A DNA stretch of 43,665 bases from positions 1 through 43,665 of the forward strand of contig JANQFA010000139.1 in the NCBI GenBank assembly GCA_028278065.1, read 5' to 3'. Numbering within the stretch: the first letter of the stretch is position 1; every line of letters begins with the position of its first letter. This document shows positions 34,162 through 43,665 of the stretch, one piece after another. Position numbers and translations under genes: made by a program. Source of the stretch: Myxococcota bacterium (lineage in GTDB: Bacteria; Myxococcota_A; UBA9160; JAFDET01). The notes under the pieces are model-generated. The model was given only the letters and a program-made list of their open reading frames with translations. It ran no database searches and was not told the origin of the DNA.

Positions 34162-34165
<4 letters not shown>
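33803..34165 (+). CDS. clpS: ATP-dependent Clp protease adaptor ClpS
   Basis: The 120-residue adaptor keeps the N-degron binding residues: LYNDDYTPMEFVV (the Asn-Asp-Asp, Thr and Met) and MLHVHRNGTG (Met and His), followed by VLEVAETKVATVHKLA. ClpS delivers N-end rule substrates to ClpA. The N-terminal 38 residues are a non-conserved, Pro/Gly-rich extension. Its TGA overlaps the clpA ATG (ATGA), so the two are co-translated. It seems to be transcribed from a leaderless promoter. Confidence 0.95.
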
Positions 34166-36413
<2,248 letters not shown>

Positions 36414-36417
<4 letters not shown>

Positions 36418-38201
36418 GCTCGAGCGCCCGCCGCCGCCTTCCGGCTCTCGTCGCGCTGCTCCTCCTGCTCGCCTGCGGACCCGCTCCCGAGGAGGTCGAC
36501 GTGCTGGTGCCGTTCGGCTCCCGCTGGCGCGCCGCCGACGCGGTCGAGGGCGCCGCCTGGACCTCGCCCGGGTTCGACGACTCGGCCTGGCTGGGGGGAG
36601 CGGCACCGCTCGGCTTCGGAGAGGGGGACGAGGCCTTCCTGCTCCCGCGCGACATGGCCTCGGCGGACGACGATCCCATCACCTACGTGCGCCACACCTT
36701 CGAGATCGCAGACCCGGCCGCGATCCAGGCCCTGCGCATCCGCACGGTGTACGACGACGGGGTGGTGGTCTTCCTGAACGGGGTGGAGATCCTCCGCAGC
36801 AACGTGCGCTCGCTCCCGCTCGGCCCCGAGCTGCCCGCGGCCACCCCGCTGGGCCCCTTCACGGAGCGGGACGTGCTGGTCTTCCGCGCGGGGCCCGATG
36901 CGCTGCGCGCCGGGGAGAACGTCCTCGCCGTGCAGGTGCACCAGCACTGGCGCGACAGCCTCGACCTGCGCTTCGACCTCGAGCTGGGGGCGGTCACGGC
37001 CGAGCACCCGCTCCGGGTCGTGCGCGGGCCCTGGCTGCAGCGCGCGACACCCGGCAGCATGACGGTGCGCTGGCGCACCAACCGCCCCGTGCCGGGCCGC
37101 GTGCGCTTCGGATCCACGCCCGACTCGTTCGATCGCAGCGCCTCCGCAGCGGGCGGCCCGACCACCGAGCACGAAGTGGTCCTCGCCGGGCTGGAACCGG
37201 CCACGCGCTACGCCTACGCGCTGGAAGGGGAGGACGGAATCCTCGCCGGCGGCGACGAAGACCACGTCTTCCGCACGCCGCCCCGGCCGGGTACGCGCGA
37301 TCCGGTCCGCGTGTGGGCGATCGGGGACGCGGGGACGGGCAAGCAGGACGCCCGGGACGTCCGTGACGCCTTCGTGCGCCACGCGGGCGAGCGCCCGGCC
37401 GACGTGTGGCTCCTCCTGGGCGACAACGCCTATCCCAGTGGCTCCGACGGCGACCACCAGCGCGGTCTCTTCGACAACTACACCGATCTGCTGCGCCGGA
37501 CGCCGATCTGGCCCGTGCTCGGCAACCACGGGGCCAACCTGACCGACACGCGCGAAGGATACGGCCCCTTCCTCGAGATCTTCGGCGATCCCTTCTACAG
37601 CTTCGACCACGGGAACGTCCGCTTCGTCGCGATCGACTCGGCCGGCAGCGACTGGGATCCCGACGATCCGATGATGCGCTTCCTGCCCGGCGCGCTGCGC
37701 GCCCCGCAGGCCGACTGGGTGATCGCCTACCTCCATCATCCCGCCATCTCCGATGGGACCCACGATCTGGAGAAGGGCCGCCGCACCCGGCGCTTCTGGG
37801 AGGCACTGCTGCCGGTGCTCGAGGCGGCCGACGTGGATCTGGTGCTCGCGGGCCACAGCCACTCCTACGAGCGCTCGTTCCTGCTCGGCCCCTCCACCGG
37901 GGACTTCTCCACGCTGGGCGAGTCGATCCTGGACGGGGGCGACGGCGACCCGGAGGGAGATGGCGCCTACCGGAAGCGGTTTTCGGGCACGGGCACCGTC
38001 TGGGTGATCGCGGGCTCCGCCGGCCTGGTGGGCGACGAGGGCGACCTGGATCACCCCGCCATGGCCGTCTCGCTGCGCGAGCTGGGCTCGCTGGTCCTCG
38101 ACGTGGAAGGCTGCCGCCTCGACGGGCGCATGGTGGACGCGCGCGGCCGCATCCGCGATCGCTTCCGCATCGACAAGTGCCGCGAGCCGGCGGACGACTA
38201 G
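36414..38201 (+). CDS. Metallophosphatase lipoprotein with purple-acid-phosphatase N-domain, CTG start
   Basis: Downstream of a GTG at 36501 lies a purple acid phosphatase-like enzyme, but the frame is open above it and codes a perfect lipoprotein signal (SSARRRLPALVALLLLLACG). No ATG, GTG or TTG exists in frame before the GTG, whereas CTG at 36414 overlaps the clpA TGA (CTGA) with GAGGGG upstream, so I take CTG as the start. The 595-residue protein then has a beta-sandwich domain (residues about 35-190), a fibronectin-like PAP N-domain and a metallophosphatase with IGDAGTG, LGDNAYPSG, GNHG, LHHPA and AGHSHSYERS. It should hydrolyse phosphate esters in the periplasm. Its end falls in a tandem repeat. 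Confidence 0.8.
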
Positions 38202-38252
38202 GTGCTGCGAGCCGGCGGACGACTAGGTGCCGCGAGCCGGTGGACGACTAGG
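38178..38252. repeat. Three tandem copies of a 25-bp repeat at a convergent gene junction
   Basis: Copies start at 38178, 38203 and 38228; each begins TGC(C/T)GCGAGCCGG and ends GGACGACTAGG. The phosphatase stop (TAG 38199-38201) is in copy 1 and the stop of the convergent MATE gene (38248-38250, minus strand) is in copy 3. The five bases TGCCG follow copy 3 as a partial fourth copy. Every copy contains the palindrome CTAG, a stop on both strands. Confidence 0.95.
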
Positions 38253-39726
38253 TGCCGAGGCGCGCCTTCCAGCGCCCCCGCTGGAAGGCGGACAGCAGCC
38301 AGATGGCCCGTGCCAGGTGATCGAAGACGAGCGCGCACCAGAGCCAGATCACCGGCGTCTCGAGCACCGTGGCGCAGAAGAAGGCGATCGGGACGCGCAG
38401 GGCCCAGTTGCCGACGGTCGCCGCGACGAGCGGCGTCACCGTGTCGCCCGCGCCGCGCAGGGCCCCTCCCAGCGTGAAGTGCATCCCCATGAAGGGCTGT
38501 GAGAGGGCGAGGACCAGCATGAAGGGTCCCAGCTCGTCGATGACCCCGGCGTCGTTGGTGAAGAGCATGGCCAGCGGCACCCGTCCGGCTGCGAAGAGGC
38601 CGCCCAGGATGACCGATACGCCCAGCGCCATCTGGACCGCACGCCAGCCCGCGCGGGCCGCGCCCTCCGGATCGCGGGCGCCCAGCGCCTGGCCGACCAG
38701 CGTGGACGACGCGGTCGAGAAGCCGACGCCGGGGATCCAGGAGAACGAGAGCACCCGGATTCCGATGGTGTAGGCGGCGATGGCCGCGGTCCCGTAGGTC
38801 CCGATGAAGACGAAGTAGGCCATCATCGCCCCGTTCATGACCACCCGCTCGGCCACGGCCGGCAGGGAGATGCGCACGACCTCGGGGAGCAGCGTCCGCG
38901 AGTGGCGCAGATCGTCCACGCCGATGCGCACCGGCGAGCTGCGGGGCCGCCGCAGGGTGGCGACCACGAAGAGGCCGATGGCGACGACCTGGGAGAGGAC
39001 CGTCGCCAGGCCCGCGCCCACGAGCTCGAGGCGCGGGAAGCCCAGCAGGCCGAAGATCAGGATGCCGTTGAGGCCGGTCTTGAGGACCGTCGCCACCAGC
39101 GCGATCAACATGGGCGTGCGGGTGTCCTTGTCCGCGCGCAACGCGCTCTCCACGACGATCGCGATGGACAGGATCAGGGTGGACCCCAGGGTGAGGCGCA
39201 TGTACGGGATGCCCAGCTCGACGACAGCCCCCTCCGCCTCGAGGACCGCCAGCAGGGCGCCCGGCCCCACGAGCACCACCAGCGTCACGACGCTCGCGAT
39301 CGCGAAGGCGACGACGATGGAGGCGGCGTGCGCGGCCCGCGCGCGCTCCGGATCGCCGGCGCCGATGGCGCGCGACATGAGGGCGACGCAGGCGATCCCG
39401 ATGGCGAAGAGGATCGACTGGGTCAGCCACAGGTACTGGGTGACGTAGCCGACCGCCGCAACCGCATCCCGGCCGAGACGGCCCACCATGGCGATGTCCA
39501 CCAGTCCCACGAAGCTGGCCATCACCTGGGAGAGAATCACCGGCCAGGCCAGGCTCCAGATCTCCCCACTCGTGCCCCGGCCGCCGATCAGCTCGCCCGG
39601 TGCCGAGACCGCGTGCGTGGCGATCGCCCCGCTCGGGAGCGGCGAGCTGGCTTCGGGATCGCCGAGCTCGGCGACGTCCTCCTCGACCTCCGAGGCGGCG
39701 TCGTCGTGCGGGGGGCGCGCGCTCAC
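38248..39726 (-). CDS. MATE-family multidrug efflux transporter
   Basis: The 492-residue protein has twelve hydrophobic segments and the MATE signatures near the start of the membrane part (IWSLAWPVILSQVMASFVGLVDIAMVGRLG) and the second half (GTYGTAAIAAYTIGIRVLSF). It should export cationic compounds with a proton or sodium gradient. The N-terminal 60 residues are hydrophilic and acidic (residues 12-25). The start is GTG at 39726, 8 nt downstream of the ispH stop, so they may share a message; a later start at MASFVG is less likely because it would cut the first helix. The 3' end lies in a 25-bp triplicate. Confidence 0.88.
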   Translation of the reverse strand: MSARPPHDDAASEVEEDVAELGDPEASSPLPSGAIATHAVSAPGELIGGRGTSGEIWSLAWPVILSQVMASFVGLVDIAMVGRLGRDAVAAVGYVTQYLWLTQSILFAIGIACVALMSRAIGAGDPERARAAHAASIVVAFAIASVVTLVVLVGPGALLAVLEAEGAVVELGIPYMRLTLGSTLILSIAIVVESALRADKDTRTPMLIALVATVLKTGLNGILIFGLLGFPRLELVGAGLATVLSQVVAIGLFVVATLRRPRSSPVRIGVDDLRHSRTLLPEVVRISLPAVAERVVMNGAMMAYFVFIGTYGTAAIAAYTIGIRVLSFSWIPGVGFSTASSTLVGQALGARDPEGAARAGWRAVQMALGVSVILGGLFAAGRVPLAMLFTNDAGVIDELGPFMLVLALSQPFMGMHFTLGGALRGAGDTVTPLVAATVGNWALRVPIAFFCATVLETPVIWLWCALVFDHLARAIWLLSAFQRGRWKARLGT

Positions 39727-39734
39727 ACGCGCGC

Positions 39735-40673
39735 CTAGGAGGCGCTTGAGCGCAGCTCGACCGGCAGGCGGAACACGATGCCCTCGTCCACGATCGGTGC
39801 CGGCTCGACCACGGCTTCTCCGCCGGAGAGCTCGCGCAGGCGTTCCACCACGCCTTGCACCAGGACTTCGGGGGCGGAGGCGCCCGCGGTGACGCCCACG
39901 CAGTGAACGTCGTCGAGCCACGCGGCGCTCACGTCGTCCGCGTCCTGCACCAGATGTGCGGGCACGTCCGCCTTCCGGGCGATCTCGACCAGCCGGTTGC
40001 TGTTGGAGGACTCGGGCGCGCCCACCACGAGCACCAGGTCGGCCTCTGCGACCAGGGCCTTCACCGCGTTCTGGCGGTTCTGGGTCGCGTAGCAGATGTC
40101 GTCCTTGCGCGGCAGCTCGATGGCGGGGAAGCGCTCGCGCAGGGCGCGCATCACGTCCGCGGTGTCGTCCACCGAGAGGGTCGTCTGGGTCACCACCGAG
40201 AGGCGCTCCGGGTCGTCCACCTCGAGTCGGGCCACGTCCTCGACGTTCTCCACGAGGTGCGTGCGCTCGGGCGCCTGGCCCATGGTGCCCTCCACCTCCA
40301 CGTGACCGGCGTGGCCCACGAGCACGATCTCGCGCTCCTCGCGCGCGTGGCGCTGGGCCTCGAGGTGGACCTTGGTCACCAGCGGGCAGGTGGCGTCCAG
40401 GGTGCGCAGGCCGCGCTCGCTCGCCGCCGCGCGGACGGCCGGCGAGACGCCGTGGGCGCTGAACACGAGGAGCGCCCCCTCGGGCGCATCGGCCGGATCC
40501 TCGATGAACACGGCGCCCTTGGCGCGCAGGTCCTCGACGACGTGGCGGTTGTGGACGATCTCGTGGCGCACGTAGACCGGGGGACCGAAGCGGTCCAGCG
40601 CGAGCTCGACCACCTCGATGGCGCGGTCCACGCCCGCGCAGAAGCCGCGCGGGCTGGCGAGAACGATCCGCAT
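39735..40673 (-). CDS. ispH: 4-hydroxy-3-methylbut-2-enyl diphosphate reductase IspH (LytB)
   Basis: The 312-residue enzyme carries the three cysteines that bind its [4Fe-4S] cluster: Cys12 (RGFCAGV), Cys96 (DATCPLV) and Cys194 (DICYATQ), with His41, His74, His124 and Glu126 at substrate-binding positions. It catalyses the last step of the MEP isoprenoid pathway, making IPP and DMAPP. ATG 40673 has a TACCCT box 8 nt upstream and no Shine-Dalgarno. It is divergent from the acyl-CoA dehydrogenase gene and followed by the MATE gene. Confidence 0.96.
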   Translation of the reverse strand: MRIVLASPRGFCAGVDRAIEVVELALDRFGPPVYVRHEIVHNRHVVEDLRAKGAVFIEDPADAPEGALLVFSAHGVSPAVRAAASERGLRTLDATCPLVTKVHLEAQRHAREEREIVLVGHAGHVEVEGTMGQAPERTHLVENVEDVARLEVDDPERLSVVTQTTLSVDDTADVMRALRERFPAIELPRKDDICYATQNRQNAVKALVAEADLVLVVGAPESSNSNRLVEIARKADVPAHLVQDADDVSAAWLDDVHCVGVTAGASAPEVLVQGVVERLRELSGGEAVVEPAPIVDEGIVFRLPVELRSSAS

Positions 40674-40681
40674 GGCGAAGC

Positions 40682-40687
40682 AGGGTA
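40682..40687 (-). promoter_or_regulatory. -10 box (TACCCT) for leaderless ispH transcript
   Basis: TACCCT on the minus strand lies 8 nt before the ispH ATG with no Shine-Dalgarno. It is the same hexamer as at recQ. Confidence 0.55.
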
Positions 40688-40718
40688 GCGCCCGGGGGCC
40701 GCTGCTGCTTCGAGCCGT

Positions 40719-40724
40719 TAGACT
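40719..40724 (+). promoter_or_regulatory. Candidate -10 box (TAGACT) for the acyl-CoA dehydrogenase gene
   Basis: TAGACT lies 25 nt before the ATG at 40750 with GGAAAGG in between, so this is a leadered promoter. It points away from the ispH box. Confidence 0.5.
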
Positions 40725-40749
40725 GTCGGGCCGGAAAGGTCAGCGAAAC

Positions 40750-41949
40750 ATGGCGAATCTGGAGACGTTCCGGGCCGAGACCCGGACCTGGCTGGAAGCG
40801 AACTGCCCCGCGGCCCTGGTGGGCCGCGGAGACAGCGCCCTCGAAGGGGTGTGGGGCGGCCGCAAGTGGGTCTGGTCCGACCCCGACCGCAAGGCCTGGT
40901 TCGAGCGCATGGTCGAGCGGGGCTGGACCGCGCCGGGCTGGCCCGAGGAGTACGGGGGCGGCGGCCTCGAGCCCGCCGAGGCCAAGATCCTCGCCCAGGA
41001 GATGCGCGGCCTGCGCATTCCCCAGCCGCTGATCGGCTTCGGGCTGACGATGATCGGCCCCACGCTGCTGCAGTTCGGTACGGAAGAGCAGAAGAAGGAG
41101 CACCTCACCCGGATCTGCCGCGGGGAGATCCGCTGGTGCCAGGGCTATTCCGAGCCGGGCGCCGGCTCCGACCTGGCTTCCCTGCAGATGAAGGCAGAGC
41201 GTGACGGCGACGAGTTCATCGTCAACGGGACCAAGGTCTGGACCTCCTACGCGGACCAGTGCGACTGGATCTTCGCCCTCACCCGGACCGACTCCGGCGG
41301 CAAGAAGCAGGACGGAATCACCTTCCTGCTGATCGACATGGACGATCCGGGCGTGAAGGTGTCGCCCATCCTCCTGATCAGCGGCTCGTCCCCCTTCTGC
41401 GAGACCCACTTCAGCGACGTGCGCGTTCCCGTCGAGAACGTCCTCGGCGAGATCGACGGCGGCTGGACGGTGGCGAAGGCCCTGCTGGGCCACGAGCGCG
41501 GCATGGTCGCCGACGCCTTCGGCAGCGCCGGGGGAGGCGGTGGCCGGCGCAAGGGCCTGGCGGACCTCGCCAAGGACTACGCGGGCCGTGACGGCGAGCG
41601 CATCGCCGACGCGGTCTTCCGCGACCGCGTGGCGCGCAACGAGATGGATACGCGGGCCTTCATGCTGACGGTCCAGCGCTCCAAGGACGCGGCGCGGGCG
41701 GGGCACCGGCCGGGGCCGGAGACCTCGCTCTTCAAGGTCTACGCCACCGAGCTCAACAAGCGTCGCTACGAGCTGATGGTGGAGCTGATGGGGCCCCAGG
41801 GGCTCGGCTGGGAGGGCGAGGGATTCGACCCCACGGAGCTGGCCGTCACCCGCGAGTGGCTTCGGTCCCGAGGCAACTCGATCGAGGGCGGCACCTCCGA
41901 GATCCAGCTCAACATCATCGCCAAGCGCGTGCTCGGACTGCCGGACTAG
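40750..41949 (+). CDS. Acyl-CoA dehydrogenase (subunit A of a likely heteromeric pair)
   Basis: The 399-residue flavoprotein has the ACAD signatures: GWTAPGWPEEYGGGG near the start, QGYSEPGAGSDLASLQMKA (FAD and substrate site), VWTSYADQCDWIFALTRTD and the C-terminal IEGGTSEIQLNIIAKRVLGL. It resembles the FadE/PimC-type group that oxidises CoA esters of long, branched or cyclic acids. The downstream gene encodes a second, different ACAD only 13 bp away, and such adjacent unlike pairs often form heterotetramers, as known for cholesterol-degrading ChsE enzymes. The ATG has GGAAAGG upstream. Confidence 0.9.
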   Translation: MANLETFRAETRTWLEANCPAALVGRGDSALEGVWGGRKWVWSDPDRKAWFERMVERGWTAPGWPEEYGGGGLEPAEAKILAQEMRGLRIPQPLIGFGLTMIGPTLLQFGTEEQKKEHLTRICRGEIRWCQGYSEPGAGSDLASLQMKAERDGDEFIVNGTKVWTSYADQCDWIFALTRTDSGGKKQDGITFLLIDMDDPGVKVSPILLISGSSPFCETHFSDVRVPVENVLGEIDGGWTVAKALLGHERGMVADAFGSAGGGGGRRKGLADLAKDYAGRDGERIADAVFRDRVARNEMDTRAFMLTVQRSKDAARAGHRPGPETSLFKVYATELNKRRYELMVELMGPQGLGWEGEGFDPTELAVTREWLRSRGNSIEGGTSEIQLNIIAKRVLGLPD

Positions 41950-41962
41950 GCGGGAGGAAGGG

Positions 41963-43087
41963 ATGCAGCTCGTTCGCAGCGAGGATCAGGAGCTCCTGGC
42001 CAAGACGGCGGCGGACTTCGTCGCCGAGAACTCGCCCGTCTCGCGCTTCCGCCAGCTGCGCGACTCCGGCGATCCGGTCGGCTTCTCGCGGTCGCTCTGG
42101 AAGCAGATGGCGGAGCTGGGCTGGGTGGGCATTCCGTTCCCCGAGGAGCACGGCGGCGCCGACATGGGCCTGGCCGAGCTGGCCTGCGTGCTCGAGGAGC
42201 TGGGCCGCACGCTGGCGCCCGAGCCCTTCCTGTCGACGGTGCTGCTGGCAGGCGAGGCGCTGCGCCGGGGCGGCAGCGACGCGCAGAAGCAGCGCTGGCT
42301 CTCCGCCATCGCCGAGGGCGATGCGATCGGGACGGTGGCGGTGCAGGAGGCGGGGAAGCGCTGGGACCCGCTGCAGGCGGAGACCCGGGCCGAGCGCGAC
42401 GGCGACGGCTTCCGGCTGCGTGGCGAGAAGATCCAGGTGCTCGATGCCCCGGTGGCGGACTTCCTGATCGTGCCGGCGACGGCGGACGAGGGGCTGACCC
42501 TCTTCCTCGTCGAGAGCGGAGCCGAGGGCCTCTCGGTGACGCCGCAGGTTCGCGTCGACCATCGCAACGTCGCCCTGGTGCACCTGGACGGCGTCCGCGT
42601 CACGGCCGATGCGGTCGTGGGCCGGATCGGTGCGGGCGGCCCGCTCCTGGAGGAGGTGCTCGACGTGGCCACCGCCGGGCTCTGCGCGGAGATGCTCGGG
42701 AGCATGACCCAGGCCTTCGAGCTCACCCTCGAGTACCTGAAGACGCGCGAGCAGTTCGACGCGCCCATCGGCAGCTTCCAGGCGCTGAAGCATCGCGCCG
42801 CCGAGATGTTCATCGAGATCGAGCTGGCGCGGAGCGTGGTCCTGGCGGCGGTGCGGGCGCTCGATAGCGGCGACTCCGAGGCTCGCGCTCTCGTCTCGCT
42901 CGCGAAGGCGCGCTGCTCGGAGGCGGCCGTGCTGGTGGGGAACGAGGGCGTCCAGATGTTCGGGGGAGTCGGGATGACCGACGAGTACGATATCGGCTTC
43001 TACATGAAGCGCGCCCGCGTGGCCCAGCTCTCCTTCGGCGACGCGGGCTGGCATCGCCGCCGCTGGGCGGAGCTGCGGGGCTACTGA
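41963..43087 (+). CDS. Acyl-CoA dehydrogenase (subunit B of a likely heteromeric pair)
   Basis: The 374-residue ACAD-fold protein has WVGIPFPEEHGGADMGLAEL near the start and the C-terminal region YLKTREQFDAPIGSFQALKH and QMFGGVGMTDEYDIGFYMKR. The middle is more diverged; VAVQEAGKRWDP replaces the usual SEPxAGSD segment, so FAD or substrate binding may be partly lost, as in the partner subunits of heteromeric ACADs. ATG 41963 follows GGAGGAAGGG. The TGA stop overlaps the first of three minicistrons that lead to hemE. Confidence 0.9.
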   Translation: MQLVRSEDQELLAKTAADFVAENSPVSRFRQLRDSGDPVGFSRSLWKQMAELGWVGIPFPEEHGGADMGLAELACVLEELGRTLAPEPFLSTVLLAGEALRRGGSDAQKQRWLSAIAEGDAIGTVAVQEAGKRWDPLQAETRAERDGDGFRLRGEKIQVLDAPVADFLIVPATADEGLTLFLVESGAEGLSVTPQVRVDHRNVALVHLDGVRVTADAVVGRIGAGGPLLEEVLDVATAGLCAEMLGSMTQAFELTLEYLKTREQFDAPIGSFQALKHRAAEMFIEIELARSVVLAAVRALDSGDSEARALVSLAKARCSEAAVLVGNEGVQMFGGVGMTDEYDIGFYMKRARVAQLSFGDAGWHRRRWAELRGY

Positions 43088-43122
43088 TGGACGAAGAACG
43101 GCGTCTGCGGAGGCGCGACTGA
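43087..43122 (+). CDS. Minicistron 1 (11 codons) overlapping the acyl-CoA dehydrogenase stop
   Basis: ATG at 43087 shares its A with the TGA of the acyl-CoA dehydrogenase and reads MDEERRLRRRD before a TGA. The GGAGG in its own sequence lies 8 nt before the next start. It fits termination-reinitiation. Whether the peptide matters or only the act of translation is unknown. Confidence 0.5.
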   Translation: MDEERRLRRRD

Positions 43123-43157
43123 TGGACGACGAGCGGCGTTTGGGGAGGCGCGACTGA
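43122..43157 (+). CDS. Minicistron 2 (11 codons)
   Basis: ATG at 43122 overlaps the previous TGA by one base and reads MDDERRLGRRD. It has GGAGG 8 nt upstream, supplied by the first repeat copy. Confidence 0.5.
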   Translation: MDDERRLGRRD

Positions 43158-43192
43158 TGGACGACGAGCGGCGTCTGCGGAGGCGCGACTGA
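43157..43192 (+). CDS. Minicistron 3 (11 codons) coupled to hemE
   Basis: ATG at 43157 overlaps the previous TGA and reads MDDERRLRRRD. Its TGA (43190-43192) overlaps the hemE ATG, and its GGAGG is the hemE Shine-Dalgarno. Confidence 0.5.
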   Translation: MDDERRLRRRD

Positions 43193-43665
43193 TGGATGCC
43201 ACCGAGCGGCTGCTGCGGTCCTGCCGGGGTGAGCCCGTGGATCGCCCGCCCGTCTGGCTGATGCGCCAGGCCGGGCGCTACCTGCCCGAGTACCGCGCGC
43301 TGCGCAAGGGACGCACGTTCCTCGAGATGTGTCGTGACGTCGACCGGGCCGTCGAGGTCTCGCTCCAGCCTCTCGACCTGGTCGGCAGCGAGGCCGTGAT
43401 CTTCTTCTCGGACATCTTCGTGCCCGTGCTCGGCATGGGCGTCGATCTGGACTTCGATCCGGGTCCCGTGATCGCCGAGCCCGTGCGCCGCGTCGAGCAT
43501 GTGGACGCGCTGCAGGTCCCGGACCCGCGCGAGGCGGTCCCCTACGTGTTCGAGATCCTGCGCCGGCTGCGCCGCACCCTCGAGGCGCGCCGCATTCCGC
43601 TCCTCGGCTTCGCCGGTGCGCCGTTCACGCTGGCCGCCTACCTGGTGGAAGGGCAGGGCTCGCGG
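43192..43665 (+). CDS. hemE: Uroporphyrinogen decarboxylase HemE, N-terminal part (3'-truncated)
   Basis: The first 158 residues are present. The signature DRPPVWLMRQAGRYLPEYR near residue 17 and GFAGAPFTLAAYLVEG near the window edge identify uroporphyrinogen III decarboxylase, which makes coproporphyrinogen III in haem synthesis in the cytosol. The start is the ATG overlapping the stop of the third minicistron, so translation of hemE is probably coupled to the array. The frame is open to the end of the window. No other haem gene is in the window. Confidence 0.95.
   Translation, partial: MDATERLLRSCRGEPVDRPPVWLMRQAGRYLPEYRALRKGRTFLEMCRDVDRAVEVSLQPLDLVGSEAVIFFSDIFVPVLGMGVDLDFDPGPVIAEPVRRVEHVDALQVPDPREAVPYVFEILRRLRRTLEARRIPLLGFAGAPFTLAAYLVEGQGSR

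Larger units (their letters stand above)
43085..43189 (+). repeat. Three tandem copies of a 35-bp repeat between acyl-CoA dehydrogenase and hemE
   Basis: Copies start at 43085, 43120 and 43155, each beginning TGATGGACGA and ending GGAGGCGCGAC (the second copy with GGGGAGG). The bases TGATGGA recur at 43190, just after copy 3, where they become the start of hemE. Each copy holds a stop codon, an overlapping start and, near its end, GGAGG 8 nt before the next start. Copies 2 and 3 differ at two positions; copy 1 differs more. Confidence 0.97.

Noticed and set aside
43085-43189. CRISPR-like array
   Set aside because: The copies are directly adjacent without spacers and each is a coding-type unit, so it is a tandem repeat, not CRISPR.

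Overview
This window is very GC-rich (roughly 70-73% by eye) and densely coded on both strands. It reads as a chromosome segment of an uncultured Gram-negative bacterium. Evidence for this is the RND efflux pump, several lipoprotein signal peptides, a PEP-CTERM substrate, ClpS-ClpA, a PhoB/PhoR/PhoU set, an F420-type luciferase-like oxidoreductase and paired acyl-CoA dehydrogenases. The mix suggests a deltaproteobacterial, Myxococcota or Binatota-like lineage, but there is no marker gene here to settle it. I see no rRNA, tRNA, CRISPR, insertion sequence or prophage.

Layout. 1-5.1 kb: end of an LLM-class oxidoreductase, an AsmA-like protein, an alkylsulfatase-like MBL hydrolase, RecQ and a small lipoprotein. 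5.2-9.2 kb: a fused diadenylate cyclase/YbbR protein coupled to an MBL hydrolase, then acetoacetate-CoA ligase. 9.3-15.3 kb: a PEP-CTERM substrate flanked by two paralogous TPR lipoproteins. 15.4-23.2 kb: sulfatase-like enzyme, AIR-synthase-like protein, two DUF4097 beta-solenoid proteins, FAD reductase, alpha/beta hydrolase and zinc alcohol dehydrogenase. 23.2-26.6 kb: phoU, phoR, phoB. 26.8-31.7 kb: a TetR, membrane-fusion and RND efflux operon with overlapping stops and starts. 31.8-36.4 kb: a cyclic-nucleotide-binding DUF1003 protein, a COG3146 acyltransferase, and clpS-clpA. 36.4-43.7 kb: a metallophosphatase lipoprotein read from an apparent CTG start, MATE transporter, ispH, two acyl-CoA dehydrogenases and the start of hemE.

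Most unusual. (1) Four gene boundaries carry short tandem arrays, usually three copies of 25, 26, 35 or 40 bp, all unrelated in sequence and all lying at or over stop codons. The array before hemE is the most striking: each 35-bp copy is a complete 11-codon minicistron whose start overlaps the previous stop (TGATG) and which supplies the Shine-Dalgarno for the next, so a chain of three coupled micro-ORFs joins the acyl-CoA dehydrogenase to hemE. It resembles the logic of mycobacterial MIRUs. (2) Nine genes have a TANNNT box 6-9 nt before the start codon and no Shine-Dalgarno, whereas other genes have a longer leader with a strong Shine-Dalgarno; this points to widespread leaderless transcription. 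(3) Convergent genes twice share the palindrome CTAG as both stop codons, and a third such junction appears to have been triplicated by the 25-bp array.
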